Positions 1 through 7,052 of a stretch of 35,537 nucleotides of DNA are shown in pieces. A program made the position numbers and the translations under genes. The notes beneath the pieces were generated by a model that did no database searches, was not told the DNA's origin, and was given only the letters and a program-made list of their open reading frames with translations. The DNA comes from Oceanispirochaeta sp. (GTDB lineage: Bacteria; Spirochaetota; Spirochaetia; DSM-2461). Numbering within the stretch: position 1 is the stretch's first letter; every line of letters starts with the position of its first letter. The stretch spans positions 1 through 35,537 of the forward strand of contig NZ_JAQIBL010000292.1 of NCBI RefSeq assembly GCF_027859075.1, read 5' to 3'.

Positions 1-1
1 T

Positions 2-937
2 GAACTGGATATTTACAGAAAACTGGATGTTGATAAGATTGTCTGGCTCGGAATTCCTTATAAGGGCGTCGTCCTGAAAGACCCGAATGAGCATCAGGAA
101 GTGAATCATTGGGGTGTCAGATTTGAAGAGATCGAGGCGAATGAGGGCGTTGCCTATGGCGAGGTAAGTTTCAATCCCTTAAAAGATATGAATTCTATTG
201 AGGATCTGGAACAGTATCCCTGGCCTGACCCTGATGACTTTGACTATGAAACCGCTGCCAGGGAAGCAAATAAGCTGGCCCGAGACTTTGTAACTTTAGG
301 ACCCTTGATATCTTTGTTTGAAGTGTATTGTCAGATGCGGGGACTGGAACAGGCTCTGATGGACACGGTGATAGCCCCTGATTTCCTTCACAAGGCACTG
401 GGATTTATAGCGGACTCCCAGGGAGAGATGGTACGGCGATTTCTTAAAGCAGCCGATGGAGCCATCGACCTTGTCTTTATCAGTGATGATATGGGCTCCC
501 AGAACAGCCTTCTCATGTCACCGGATTCATTTGATGAATTTATATTTCCCCATCTTAAAAAATGGTGCGACATGGTTCACTCCTACGGAGCCCGAACATT
601 CTTCCATACAGACGGAGCGTCAGAACCTATCATCCCAAGACTGATAGAGGCCGGTGTAGATGTACTCAACCCGATACAGCATGTCTGTCCAGGTATGGAA
701 TGTACATCCCTTAAAGAAAAATACGGAGATAAAATCATCTTTCACGGCGGTGTTGAAAATCAGAAGATCCTCCCCTTCGGCAGTGCCTCGGAAGTTGTTT
801 CCGAAACAAAACTCTGCCTGAATGAACTTGGCCCCGAGGGATATATCCCCTGTTCATGTCATTTTGCACAGGCCGGCACACCAGAAGAAAATATCATAGC
901 TTTGTTGGATACCGTTAAAAATCATAGAATTTCCTGA
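2..937 (+). CDS. URO-D-fold (uroporphyrinogen decarboxylase-like) protein, 5' end outside window
   Basis: The reading frame is open to the first bases of the window, so the start lies upstream; 311 codons are visible. The sequence fits the uroporphyrinogen decarboxylase/cobalamin methyltransferase superfamily (PF01208): an HTDG motif, the stretch AGVDVLNPIQ, then KIIFHGGVENQ, and a C-terminal GTPEENIIALLD. Members of this type often sit in sugar-use loci of spirochaetes and clostridia, where their reaction is mostly unknown; true HemE is unlikely given the context. In MtaA-type methyltransferases the zinc site begins HxC; here it reads HTD, so the first Cys is replaced by Asp, while CSCH lies near the C-terminus. 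It is followed by the GntR-type regulator on the same strand after about 130 bases. Family assignment is good; substrate is unknown. Confidence 0.85.
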   Translation, partial: ELDIYRKLDVDKIVWLGIPYKGVVLKDPNEHQEVNHWGVRFEEIEANEGVAYGEVSFNPLKDMNSIEDLEQYPWPDPDDFDYETAAREANKLARDFVTLGPLISLFEVYCQMRGLEQALMDTVIAPDFLHKALGFIADSQGEMVRRFLKAADGAIDLVFISDDMGSQNSLLMSPDSFDEFIFPHLKKWCDMVHSYGARTFFHTDGASEPIIPRLIEAGVDVLNPIQHVCPGMECTSLKEKYGDKIIFHGGVENQKILPFGSASEVVSETKLCLNELGPEGYIPCSCHFAQAGTPEENIIALLDTVKNHRIS

Positions 938-1025
938 TGAGAGATCCCTCTGGTGAAACCACGGGAGAGAGACTGCATGTCCTGAGGCACCATCAGGAGC
1001 ATTACAAAAAATCAAATTGTACTGC

Positions 1026-1052
1026 ATAATTATTGACACAATAATTATTGTG
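1026..1052. promoter_or_regulatory. Palindromic operator at the GntR regulator promoter
   Basis: A perfect 16-base palindrome (CACAATAATTATTGTG, 1037-1052) overlaps a second perfect inverted repeat made of ATAATTATTG (1026-1035) and CAATAATTAT (1039-1048). The half-site therefore occurs three times in alternating orientation. It covers the TTGACA hexamer of the likely promoter, the expected arrangement for repression. The most likely ligand is the GntR-type protein encoded just downstream (autoregulation); this is inferred from position. Confidence 0.6.
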
Positions 1053-1061
1053 CCTCATCAT
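1033..1061 (+). promoter_or_regulatory. Candidate sigma70 promoter for the GntR regulator
   Basis: TTGACA (1033-1038), a 17-base spacer and CATCAT (1056-1061, four of six consensus bases). The end of the -10 lies 3 and 6 bases before the two adjacent ATG codons at 1065 and 1068, and no Shine-Dalgarno sequence is present, so a leaderless message starting near 1068 is plausible. The weak -10 keeps confidence low. Confidence 0.4.
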
Positions 1062-1064
1062 AGA

Positions 1065-2174
1065 ATGATGTCAACAATAAAAAGCAGCAAAAAATATATA
1101 CAGATTGCAGAAATGATCCTTGAAGAGATACATAAAGGGAAGTGGAAGGAAGGAGATGCAATTCCCACCGTCAGAACTCTTGCTGAAATGTACAACGTCA
1201 GTCCTCAGACTGCCAACAAAGCAACAACCCACCTTGCCGGAATGGGAATAATTGCCTCAAGACAGGGATCAGGTTCTATCTTAACAGGCAAAAAAAGCAT
1301 CACCACAGGCCCAAAAATCCCGATGCTCATAGACAAGGCAAGATCATCCTATCTTCGGGGGGAAAATACTGCGGTCGGTTATCACGGAAAAGAACTGTAT
1401 CTGAATTATCTTCATGCCATGAATGAGGAGGGAGCAGAACCCGTTTTGATTGTATACAACAAAGGGGAGACAGAGATCTCAGAAGAGACTAGAGGTATTC
1501 TGGAGAGTTGTAAAGGTGTCCTGATACAAGGATCTCTTCCCTCGTGCTATCTGGATTATCTGGAAAAAAACGACATTCCCTCTGTGGTTATCAATAGAGT
1601 CTTGGATCAAAATTTGAAAGGGAGATTTGGTTCGGTCATAATGGATTGCAGCGGCCTGGAGCAGTTATCCGCATATATGTCCAGTTTGGGACATAAAAAG
1701 TACCTGTATGCCTTTTCCAATGAATTTGAAATGACAACTGTTTATGACCACCGACGTACCGTAATACAGAAAAGCCTTAATGGAAACTGCAGAATACCAC
1801 AACCTGAAATCACGGACTTTACTTTCTCTCCTGGATCCAATGAAGATGCAGAGAAACTGAAGGATCTTATCGTTGAGGGATTCACAGCCATCTTTTGCTT
1901 CAATGACATATGCGCCCTCCGGATATACGACCTTCTTCACCAGATGGAGATAAGAATTCCTGAGGAAGTATCTGTCTGCGGCTTTGATGATCTGTTTATG
2001 GCCGAGATGGCAGCACCCCCTTTGACTACGGTCAAAGTAGACAGAAATCTACTACTAAGCAGTTCTCTCGTACTTTTAAAAGAAATCATGACCATGTCAA
2101 CTCCCTGTTCAATTACAAACTCCTGCAGGACAGAACTTGTCATCAGACGATCCTGCTGGCAGAAACCCGCATAA
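1065..2174 (+). CDS. GntR-family transcriptional repressor with LacI-like sugar-binding domain
   Basis: The N-terminal part, about 70 residues, is a GntR winged helix (YIQIAEMILEEIHKGKW, GDAIPTVRTLAEMYNVSPQT, then ASRQGSGS). The rest is a periplasmic-binding-protein-like effector domain as in LacI/GalR, ending with EEVSVCGFDDLFMAEMAAPPLTTV, the typical last strand of that fold. Such proteins release DNA on binding a sugar. The open frame extends upstream to 1017, but that stretch contains the operator and promoter, and the GntR domain begins right after the ATG pair at 1065/1068, so I place the start there. It precedes the oligosaccharide permease genes by about 115 bases and shares CACAAT-type half-sites with their promoter, so it probably controls them and itself. 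Confidence 0.88.
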   Translation: MMSTIKSSKKYIQIAEMILEEIHKGKWKEGDAIPTVRTLAEMYNVSPQTANKATTHLAGMGIIASRQGSGSILTGKKSITTGPKIPMLIDKARSSYLRGENTAVGYHGKELYLNYLHAMNEEGAEPVLIVYNKGETEISEETRGILESCKGVLIQGSLPSCYLDYLEKNDIPSVVINRVLDQNLKGRFGSVIMDCSGLEQLSAYMSSLGHKKYLYAFSNEFEMTTVYDHRRTVIQKSLNGNCRIPQPEITDFTFSPGSNEDAEKLKDLIVEGFTAIFCFNDICALRIYDLLHQMEIRIPEEVSVCGFDDLFMAEMAAPPLTTVKVDRNLLLSSSLVLLKEIMTMSTPCSITNSCRTELVIRRSCWQKPA

Positions 2175-2225
2175 TCCCGGAAAACAAAAGCAGGCCCCGA
2201 GCCCCTAGAAAGAACCATCGAGAAG

Positions 2226-2283
2226 ATTGTATTGCACAATTGTTTGCTTTATAAGTTGACAAATCATCACAATGTGATATTCT
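2226..2283 (+). promoter_or_regulatory. Promoter and operator region of the oligosaccharide transport operon
   Basis: Two overlapping promoters can be drawn: TTGTAT (2227-2232), 17 bases, TATAAG (2250-2255); and TTGACA (2256-2261), 16 bases, TATTCT (2278-2283). Palindromes present are ATTGT-N5-ACAAT (2226-2240), ACAATTGT (2236-2243) and ATCACAATGTGAT (2266-2278). The CACAAT core recurs from the regulator's own operator, so the GntR-type protein is the probable ligand. With the second promoter the message would begin at about the ATG at 2290. Choice of promoter is uncertain. Confidence 0.5.
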
Positions 2284-2289
2284 TGGTTT

Positions 2290-3207
2290 ATGCAGAAGCA
2301 AAAAATCAAAAATAAAAGTCTTGTGAATCACCGGGAACTGTGGATTATGCTGATTCCAGTACTCCTGTACTTCCTTCTATTCAAATACCTGCCAATGGGG
2401 GGCGTTATTATTGCACTGCAGCGATACAGCCCCTTTAAAGGAGTTCTTGGTAGTCCCTGGGTTGGTCTTGAATACTTTCGCCAGTTTTTCACTTCCATTT
2501 ACTTTGGAAGGGTTCTAAAAAATACTCTGATGATCGGTTTATTCGATCTTGTATTCGGGTTTCCAGCTCCGATCATCTTAGCACTCCTTCTAAACGGATT
2601 AAGGAATAAATCCTTTAAGAAGATAACTCAGACTGTGACACTGCTCCCCCACTTTGTTTCTTATGTGGTTGTCGCAGGAATAGCACTGAATATGCTGTCA
2701 CCCAGCACAGGAGTCATAAATGCCTTCCGCGTAAAACTTGGGCTTGAAAGCATCTATTTCATGCAGGAGTCAAAGTATTTCTGGGGGATTTTCACCACCA
2801 TGCGGATAATAAAAGAATCGGGATTTTCTGCCATTATATATCTAGCGGCTCTTTCATCGATTGATCCGACCCTCTACGAAGCAGCTCGCTGTGACGGAGC
2901 GAGCCGTCCTCAGCAACTCAAATACGTTACATTACCCGGAATTATCCCAACCATCATCATCATGTTCATCATTAAAGTAGGAAAAATCATCAGTATAAGC
3001 TTTGAACAGGTTCTATTGCTTCAAAATGACGTCATCCTTGATACATCCGAGGTTATCAGCACTCTTGTCTACAGGAGAGGTCTGGTAAACGCCGATTACA
3101 GTTACGCCACAGCTGTTGGACTGTTTGAAACCTTTGTCGCTCTGGTTCTTGTTCTCTCATCCAACGCCCTTGCAAGGAGAATGAAAAGTGAATCATACCT
3201 CTGGTAG
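2290..3207 (+). CDS. ABC transporter permease, LplB/YtcP-type oligosaccharide family
   Basis: 305 residues, about six membrane helices. The N-terminal LLFKYLPMGGVIIALQRYSPFKG is the hallmark of LplB-type permeases of the carbohydrate uptake CUT1 group. The cytoplasmic loop that contacts the ATPase (EAA loop) reads LYEAARCDGASRPQQLKYVTLPGI, near residues 190-215. It forms the membrane channel with the next gene product and carries oligosaccharides delivered by the binding protein at 4191. No ATPase gene is present; such importers usually borrow a shared MsmX/UgpC-type ATPase encoded elsewhere. No ribosome binding site precedes the ATG, which lies 6 bases after a possible -10 box. Confidence 0.93.
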   Translation: MQKQKIKNKSLVNHRELWIMLIPVLLYFLLFKYLPMGGVIIALQRYSPFKGVLGSPWVGLEYFRQFFTSIYFGRVLKNTLMIGLFDLVFGFPAPIILALLLNGLRNKSFKKITQTVTLLPHFVSYVVVAGIALNMLSPSTGVINAFRVKLGLESIYFMQESKYFWGIFTTMRIIKESGFSAIIYLAALSSIDPTLYEAARCDGASRPQQLKYVTLPGIIPTIIIMFIIKVGKIISISFEQVLLLQNDVILDTSEVISTLVYRRGLVNADYSYATAVGLFETFVALVLVLSSNALARRMKSESYLW

Positions 3208-4087
3208 TAAAACTAACCAGAAGATGGAAATCTTCTGGACCACACTGATTGTTGTAACCATTATCGCAGTCTGTCTGATCATGTTATATCCCTTTTTATT
3301 TACTCTTTCGGCTTCTGTTTCTGATCCTAAATCGGTCATACGAAATCAGGTTAGCTTTTTCCCGAAAGGCCCCTTGAGTTTTGAGGGCTATAAAATACTG
3401 TTTAAGAATGAAAGGATCTGGCAGGGATATGCCAATACAATATTTTATACGATTGTCGGAACCATGGTGAACCTTGCCTTAACCATCCTGGCAGCCTATC
3501 CCATGTCCCGAGTAGGATTTCAGGGCTACAGATTCATCAATATATTTGTTGCCCTGACAATGTTTATTTCAGCCACTGGGATGATGATCCCCTTGTACCT
3601 GGTCGTACGGGGCATGAAGCTTTTAGACTCAAGACTGGCGATACTGATCGTATTCGGAGCCTTCCCCTATTACATCATACTGCTGCGGTCTTTTTTCCAG
3701 CAGATGCCGGAAGAGATGTTTGAAGCCGCCCGTCTGGATGGGGCCAGTGAGTTTACACTCCTCCTTAAAATTGTCCTGCCTCTTTCGGGTGCCGCCCTGG
3801 CTACTATCGGACTCTATTATGGAATCAACAGATGGAATGGCTATTTCTGGGCCATGATTTTCCTGAGGGATGAAACAAAGCATCCACTTCAGGTTGTGTT
3901 GAGAGAACTGATTGTCCTGGCAGCCATGGGAGAAGAGATGGATGCCAGCCTGAAGCGCAGTAATACAAATGCAGAGGTTATAAAATACGGTGCTATTGTA
4001 TTAGCCACTCTTCCCATTGCAGTCATCTATCCCTTTATACAGAAGTACTTTGTAAAGGGAGCGGCCCTTGGATCAGTAAAGGGATAA
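3188..4087 (+). CDS. ABC transporter permease, LplC/YtcP-type oligosaccharide family
   Basis: 299 residues with about six membrane helices; partner of the preceding permease. The EAA loop is MFEAARLDGASEFTLLLKIVLPLS near residues 175-200, and the C-terminal end YPFIQKYFVKGAALGSVKG is typical of the MalG-side subunit of LplB/LplC pairs. The GTG start at 3188 overlaps the upstream gene by 20 bases and is preceded by AAGGAGA (3174-3180) at good spacing, so the two are translationally coupled. An ATG at 3224 is possible but lacks as good a site. Function in oligosaccharide import is secure at family level; the substrate is inferred from the GH88 and GH2 genes. Confidence 0.92.
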   Translation: MNHTSGSKTNQKMEIFWTTLIVVTIIAVCLIMLYPFLFTLSASVSDPKSVIRNQVSFFPKGPLSFEGYKILFKNERIWQGYANTIFYTIVGTMVNLALTILAAYPMSRVGFQGYRFINIFVALTMFISATGMMIPLYLVVRGMKLLDSRLAILIVFGAFPYYIILLRSFFQQMPEEMFEAARLDGASEFTLLLKIVLPLSGAALATIGLYYGINRWNGYFWAMIFLRDETKHPLQVVLRELIVLAAMGEEMDASLKRSNTNAEVIKYGAIVLATLPIAVIYPFIQKYFVKGAALGSVKG

Positions 4088-4132
4088 AGGGGATATCAAC
4101 ATCTCGTCAATCCCCGTCAATCATGGAAAACA

Positions 4133-4152
4133 CCGAATTTGTTCGGGTTTTT
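4133..4152 (+). terminator. Weak hairpin with T-run between permease and binding-protein genes
   Basis: CCGAA (4133-4137), loop TTTG, TTCGG (4142-4146), then G and five T. The stem is only 5 bp, so this is at most a leaky terminator or attenuator inside the operon. Confidence 0.4.
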
Positions 4153-4160
4153 ATATATTC

Positions 4161-4176
4161 CCGGGTATGAACCCGG
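4161..4176 (+). promoter_or_regulatory. GC-rich stem-loop directly before the binding-protein ribosome site
   Basis: CCGGGT (4161-4166), loop ATGA, ACCCGG (4171-4176), immediately followed by the Shine-Dalgarno AAAAGGAG (4177-4184) and ATG at 4191. A stem placed so close could protect the 5' end of a processed mRNA or tune translation of the binding protein; the role is inferred. Confidence 0.4.
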
Positions 4177-4190
4177 AAAAGGAGTACCCT

Positions 4191-5750
4191 ATGAAAAGAT
4201 TATTACTAATGCCTTTGCTTATGGTTTTAACAATCGGGTTTTTGAGTGCAGCCGGAGGGCAGGATAATGCAAGTTCTTCTGACAGTTCTTCTGACGGTAA
4301 GGTAAAACTAGAAGTTTGGGCTGCCAAAGCGGCAGAACTGCAGGTAGATACTGAATCTCTTGCGAACTGGAAAGCGATTGAAGACGCCACCGGTGTAGAA
4401 CTAAACTGGGATTTAATAGGTACAGAAGTTAAAGATGAACAATTCAATCTTATAATGACCTCAGGCGATCTGCCGGATGTAATGGCATACTATGAAGGGA
4501 AATCAGGATTCAGCTCTGTCAATAGATTCGGAATAGAAGGAGCCTTTCTTCCTCTTGAAGACCTGATCAAAGAAAATGCCCCAAACCTCAAAGCGGCACT
4601 GCTGGATGATCCCAAGGTAAGAGAGACAATTCTGGCTTCCGACGGCAATATTTACTATATCCCCATGCTCTCCGCTTTGAATGCAGCAAGAGGCTGGTAC
4701 ATTCGTTATGACTGGCTGGAAGCAGTTGGAAAAGAAGTGCCCACCAATACTGAAGAGCTCTATGATGTTCTTGTGGCCTTTAAAAATGAAGATCCAAACG
4801 GCAACGGAGAAGCCGATGAAATACCCATGATCTTCAGGCGCCGCGGGGATGATGCCTTCTACAACCTGGGAGCCCTGGCATACGCTTTTGATGCCGATCC
4901 AGACTGGGTTATCAGAAATGGTAAGGTTGCATTCGGACCATCCGAAACACAGTACCTTGATTACCTGAACTATATTGCCAGGCTCTATAAAGAAGATCTT
5001 ATCGATGAAGAAATTCTGACCCGTGCAGGAAATCCCAGAAATGACTTGATGGGTAAAAATATGGCAGGGGCCATTCATGACTGGTTTGCCTCAACCGCAG
5101 GACTAAACGACTCTCTTGCTGATGAAATACCCGGTTTTAGCCTACGCCATATGGCTCCTCCTGTAGGAACAGTAAAAAAACCTTTCACCAGAATTCAGAT
5201 GAGTAAGGTTCGTGGAGACGGAGGATGGTCCATTTCCCATTCAAATCCAGATCCCGTTGCTACAATTAAAATGATGGACTTTCTGTTCAGTGCTGAAGGC
5301 AGCAAACTTGTGAACTTCGGTGTTGAAAATGATACATACACTGTTAAAGGTGGAAAGCCTGTTTACACCAAAAAAATCACATCTAACCCGGACACAGGAT
5401 TCCATGAATCACTGGTGACAAATGGAATGCAGTGGAAAATCGGTATGCAGCAGGACATCGAATACGAAAAACAGTTTGCCAATGTTATCGCAACAGAAGC
5501 CCGTATAGATTATATGGAAAACTACATCATTGAAGAGTTCCCTGTTCTCAGTTTTACAGAAGAAGAACAGATGGTGATCGATGATAAATACAGTCAAATT
5601 AAACTCTATTCAGCAGAAATGACTGCCAGAGCCCTGGTAGGAGCTATTGCTCCTTCTGATTTTCAAAAGACATTTAATGAGTTAAATAATATGAGCCTGA
5701 ATGAAGTCACAAAGATTTATCAGACTGCTTACGATAGAAAATTTAAATAA
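4191..5750 (+). CDS. Extracellular oligosaccharide-binding protein (LplA-like, family 1)
   Basis: 519 residues from the ATG at 4191, chosen because AAAAGGAG sits 7 bases upstream and a normal signal peptide follows (MKRLLLMPLLMVLTIGFLSA). An upstream in-frame ATG at 4167 lies in the hairpin loop and is unlikely. The body matches LplA-type solute-binding proteins that serve LplB/LplC permeases: VKDEQFNLIMTSGDLPDVM near residue 90, IPMLSALNAARGWYIRYDWL near 160 and NPNGNGEADEIP near 205. The last, a DPNGNGxxDEIP motif, is common in this subfamily. There is no lipobox Cys, so export via signal peptidase I into the periplasm is expected rather than lipid anchoring. It captures the oligosaccharide for the two upstream permeases. 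Confidence 0.92.
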   Translation: MKRLLLMPLLMVLTIGFLSAAGGQDNASSSDSSSDGKVKLEVWAAKAAELQVDTESLANWKAIEDATGVELNWDLIGTEVKDEQFNLIMTSGDLPDVMAYYEGKSGFSSVNRFGIEGAFLPLEDLIKENAPNLKAALLDDPKVRETILASDGNIYYIPMLSALNAARGWYIRYDWLEAVGKEVPTNTEELYDVLVAFKNEDPNGNGEADEIPMIFRRRGDDAFYNLGALAYAFDADPDWVIRNGKVAFGPSETQYLDYLNYIARLYKEDLIDEEILTRAGNPRNDLMGKNMAGAIHDWFASTAGLNDSLADEIPGFSLRHMAPPVGTVKKPFTRIQMSKVRGDGGWSISHSNPDPVATIKMMDFLFSAEGSKLVNFGVENDTYTVKGGKPVYTKKITSNPDTGFHESLVTNGMQWKIGMQQDIEYEKQFANVIATEARIDYMENYIIEEFPVLSFTEEEQMVIDDKYSQIKLYSAEMTARALVGAIAPSDFQKTFNELNNMSLNEVTKIYQTAYDRKFK

Positions 5751-5760
5751 CCTCCTCTGG

Positions 5761-5791
5761 TCTCCCCGCTGATGACAAGATGGCGGGGAGA
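5761..5791 (+). terminator. Strong 9-bp hairpin after the binding-protein gene
   Basis: TCTCCCCGC (5761-5769) pairs perfectly with GCGGGGAGA (5783-5791) across a 13-base loop, followed by TATTTTC. The T-run is interrupted, so it may act as a leaky terminator or as a 3' stabiliser that raises binding-protein mRNA relative to the distal enzyme genes. Confidence 0.55.
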
Positions 5792-5873
5792 TATTTTCAA
5801 ATTATGATTTAAGCCAACTCAGAACAGGACGACCGCATTTTCAGGTGACCATTTATAGATAAGGAATGCAGAA

Positions 5874-7049
5874 GTGAAAAACAAAAATTTGCCGAACAGC
5901 AAGGATCTTGATGAAATGATCAGTAAGATACTTTCTGTCATGGATCGGACCATAACAATTCATGGAAACCGTCGTCCTGAGATAGGCAGAAAAACACCGG
6001 ACAAAGGCTGGCATTATACAGAGCCCCACTACTGGACGGAAGCATTCTGGCCCGGACAGTTATGGCTGGCCTATGATCACACTAAAGATAAGCGCTTCCT
6101 GACGGCTGCCCGCAGGCATACACCGGCATTTCAGAAAATGCTCGCGACACCGGAGTGGCTCCACCATGATGTGGGTTTTTTGTTTCTGATGAGTTCAGTC
6201 ACGGACTTTTCCCTGACCAGGGATCAGGCAGCCCGGGCCAGAGCCTTGAGAGCGGCAGATGTGCTGAGAAGCCGTTTCCAATGGCATGGCCGTTATATCC
6301 TAGCCTGGAATCCAAAGCCGGAGAATGATGCCTGGAATAAAGTAGCCAGCGGTAAGATGATCATCGACTCGATGGAAAACATTTCTTTGCTGTACTGGGC
6401 CGCAAGAGAGAGCGGTGAAACAGCCTATACTGATATAGCCACAGAACATGCACTGACAATGCAGAAGCATATAATAAGGGACGATGGAAGCACCTACCAC
6501 TGCTTTAACTTTGATCCTGTAACCGGGAAACCTGCCGGAGGCGATACCCATCAGGGCTGGAACATAGAGTCCTGTTGGAGCCGGGGACAAGCATGGGCAG
6601 TTCATGGCTTTTGCCAGACCTACTTGAATACAAAAAAGAGAGAGTTTTTGGAGACAGCCTGCAGATTGGCAGATTATGTCATCCTGAACCTTCCTGAAGA
6701 TAAAGTCCCCCTCTGGGATTTCAAGATTCCTCCGGAAGCACCCCAGGTCAGAGACTCTTCCGCCGGGGCCATTATTTGTTCCGGATTACTCAGCATAGCT
6801 CAGGCACTTAAGCCGATAGACAAGGAAAAAGCCGATTACTACTGGAAAGCGGGAATGGAAATGCTCAGCGGTCTGAAAAAATGCTGTGATATCTGTGATG
6901 ATCCTGAGGCTCAGGGCTTTTTAGGCCAGGGAGCCAGTCATGCCAAAAAGGGGTCCTACTGGTCCTCTGCTATGCTCCCTTACGGAGATTATTATTACCT
7001 TGAAGCGATTTTGAGAGCCCGGGGAAAAAGCGATTTTATATGGACCTGA
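5874..7049 (+). CDS. Glycoside hydrolase family 88, unsaturated glucuronyl hydrolase
   Basis: 391 residues with the (alpha/alpha)6-barrel signature of GH88. The two catalytic aspartates correspond to D99 (HHDVGFLF) and D165 (MIIDSMENISLLYW), matching D88 and D149 of the Bacillus enzyme UGL. The motif THQGWNIESCWSRGQAWAVHG (near 225-245) is equally diagnostic. The enzyme hydrates the double bond of the 4,5-unsaturated uronate left by polysaccharide lyases and so releases that sugar. No signal peptide is present, so it acts in the cytoplasm on imported oligosaccharides. The start is GTG with AAGGA (5861-5865) 8 bases upstream. It is followed 3 bases later by the GH2 gene. Exact substrate (glycosaminoglycan, ulvan, xanthan-like or other) cannot be read from the sequence. 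Confidence 0.93.
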   Translation: MKNKNLPNSKDLDEMISKILSVMDRTITIHGNRRPEIGRKTPDKGWHYTEPHYWTEAFWPGQLWLAYDHTKDKRFLTAARRHTPAFQKMLATPEWLHHDVGFLFLMSSVTDFSLTRDQAARARALRAADVLRSRFQWHGRYILAWNPKPENDAWNKVASGKMIIDSMENISLLYWAARESGETAYTDIATEHALTMQKHIIRDDGSTYHCFNFDPVTGKPAGGDTHQGWNIESCWSRGQAWAVHGFCQTYLNTKKREFLETACRLADYVILNLPEDKVPLWDFKIPPEAPQVRDSSAGAIICSGLLSIAQALKPIDKEKADYYWKAGMEMLSGLKKCCDICDDPEAQGFLGQGASHAKKGSYWSSAMLPYGDYYYLEAILRARGKSDFIWT

Positions 7050-7052
7050 TGC

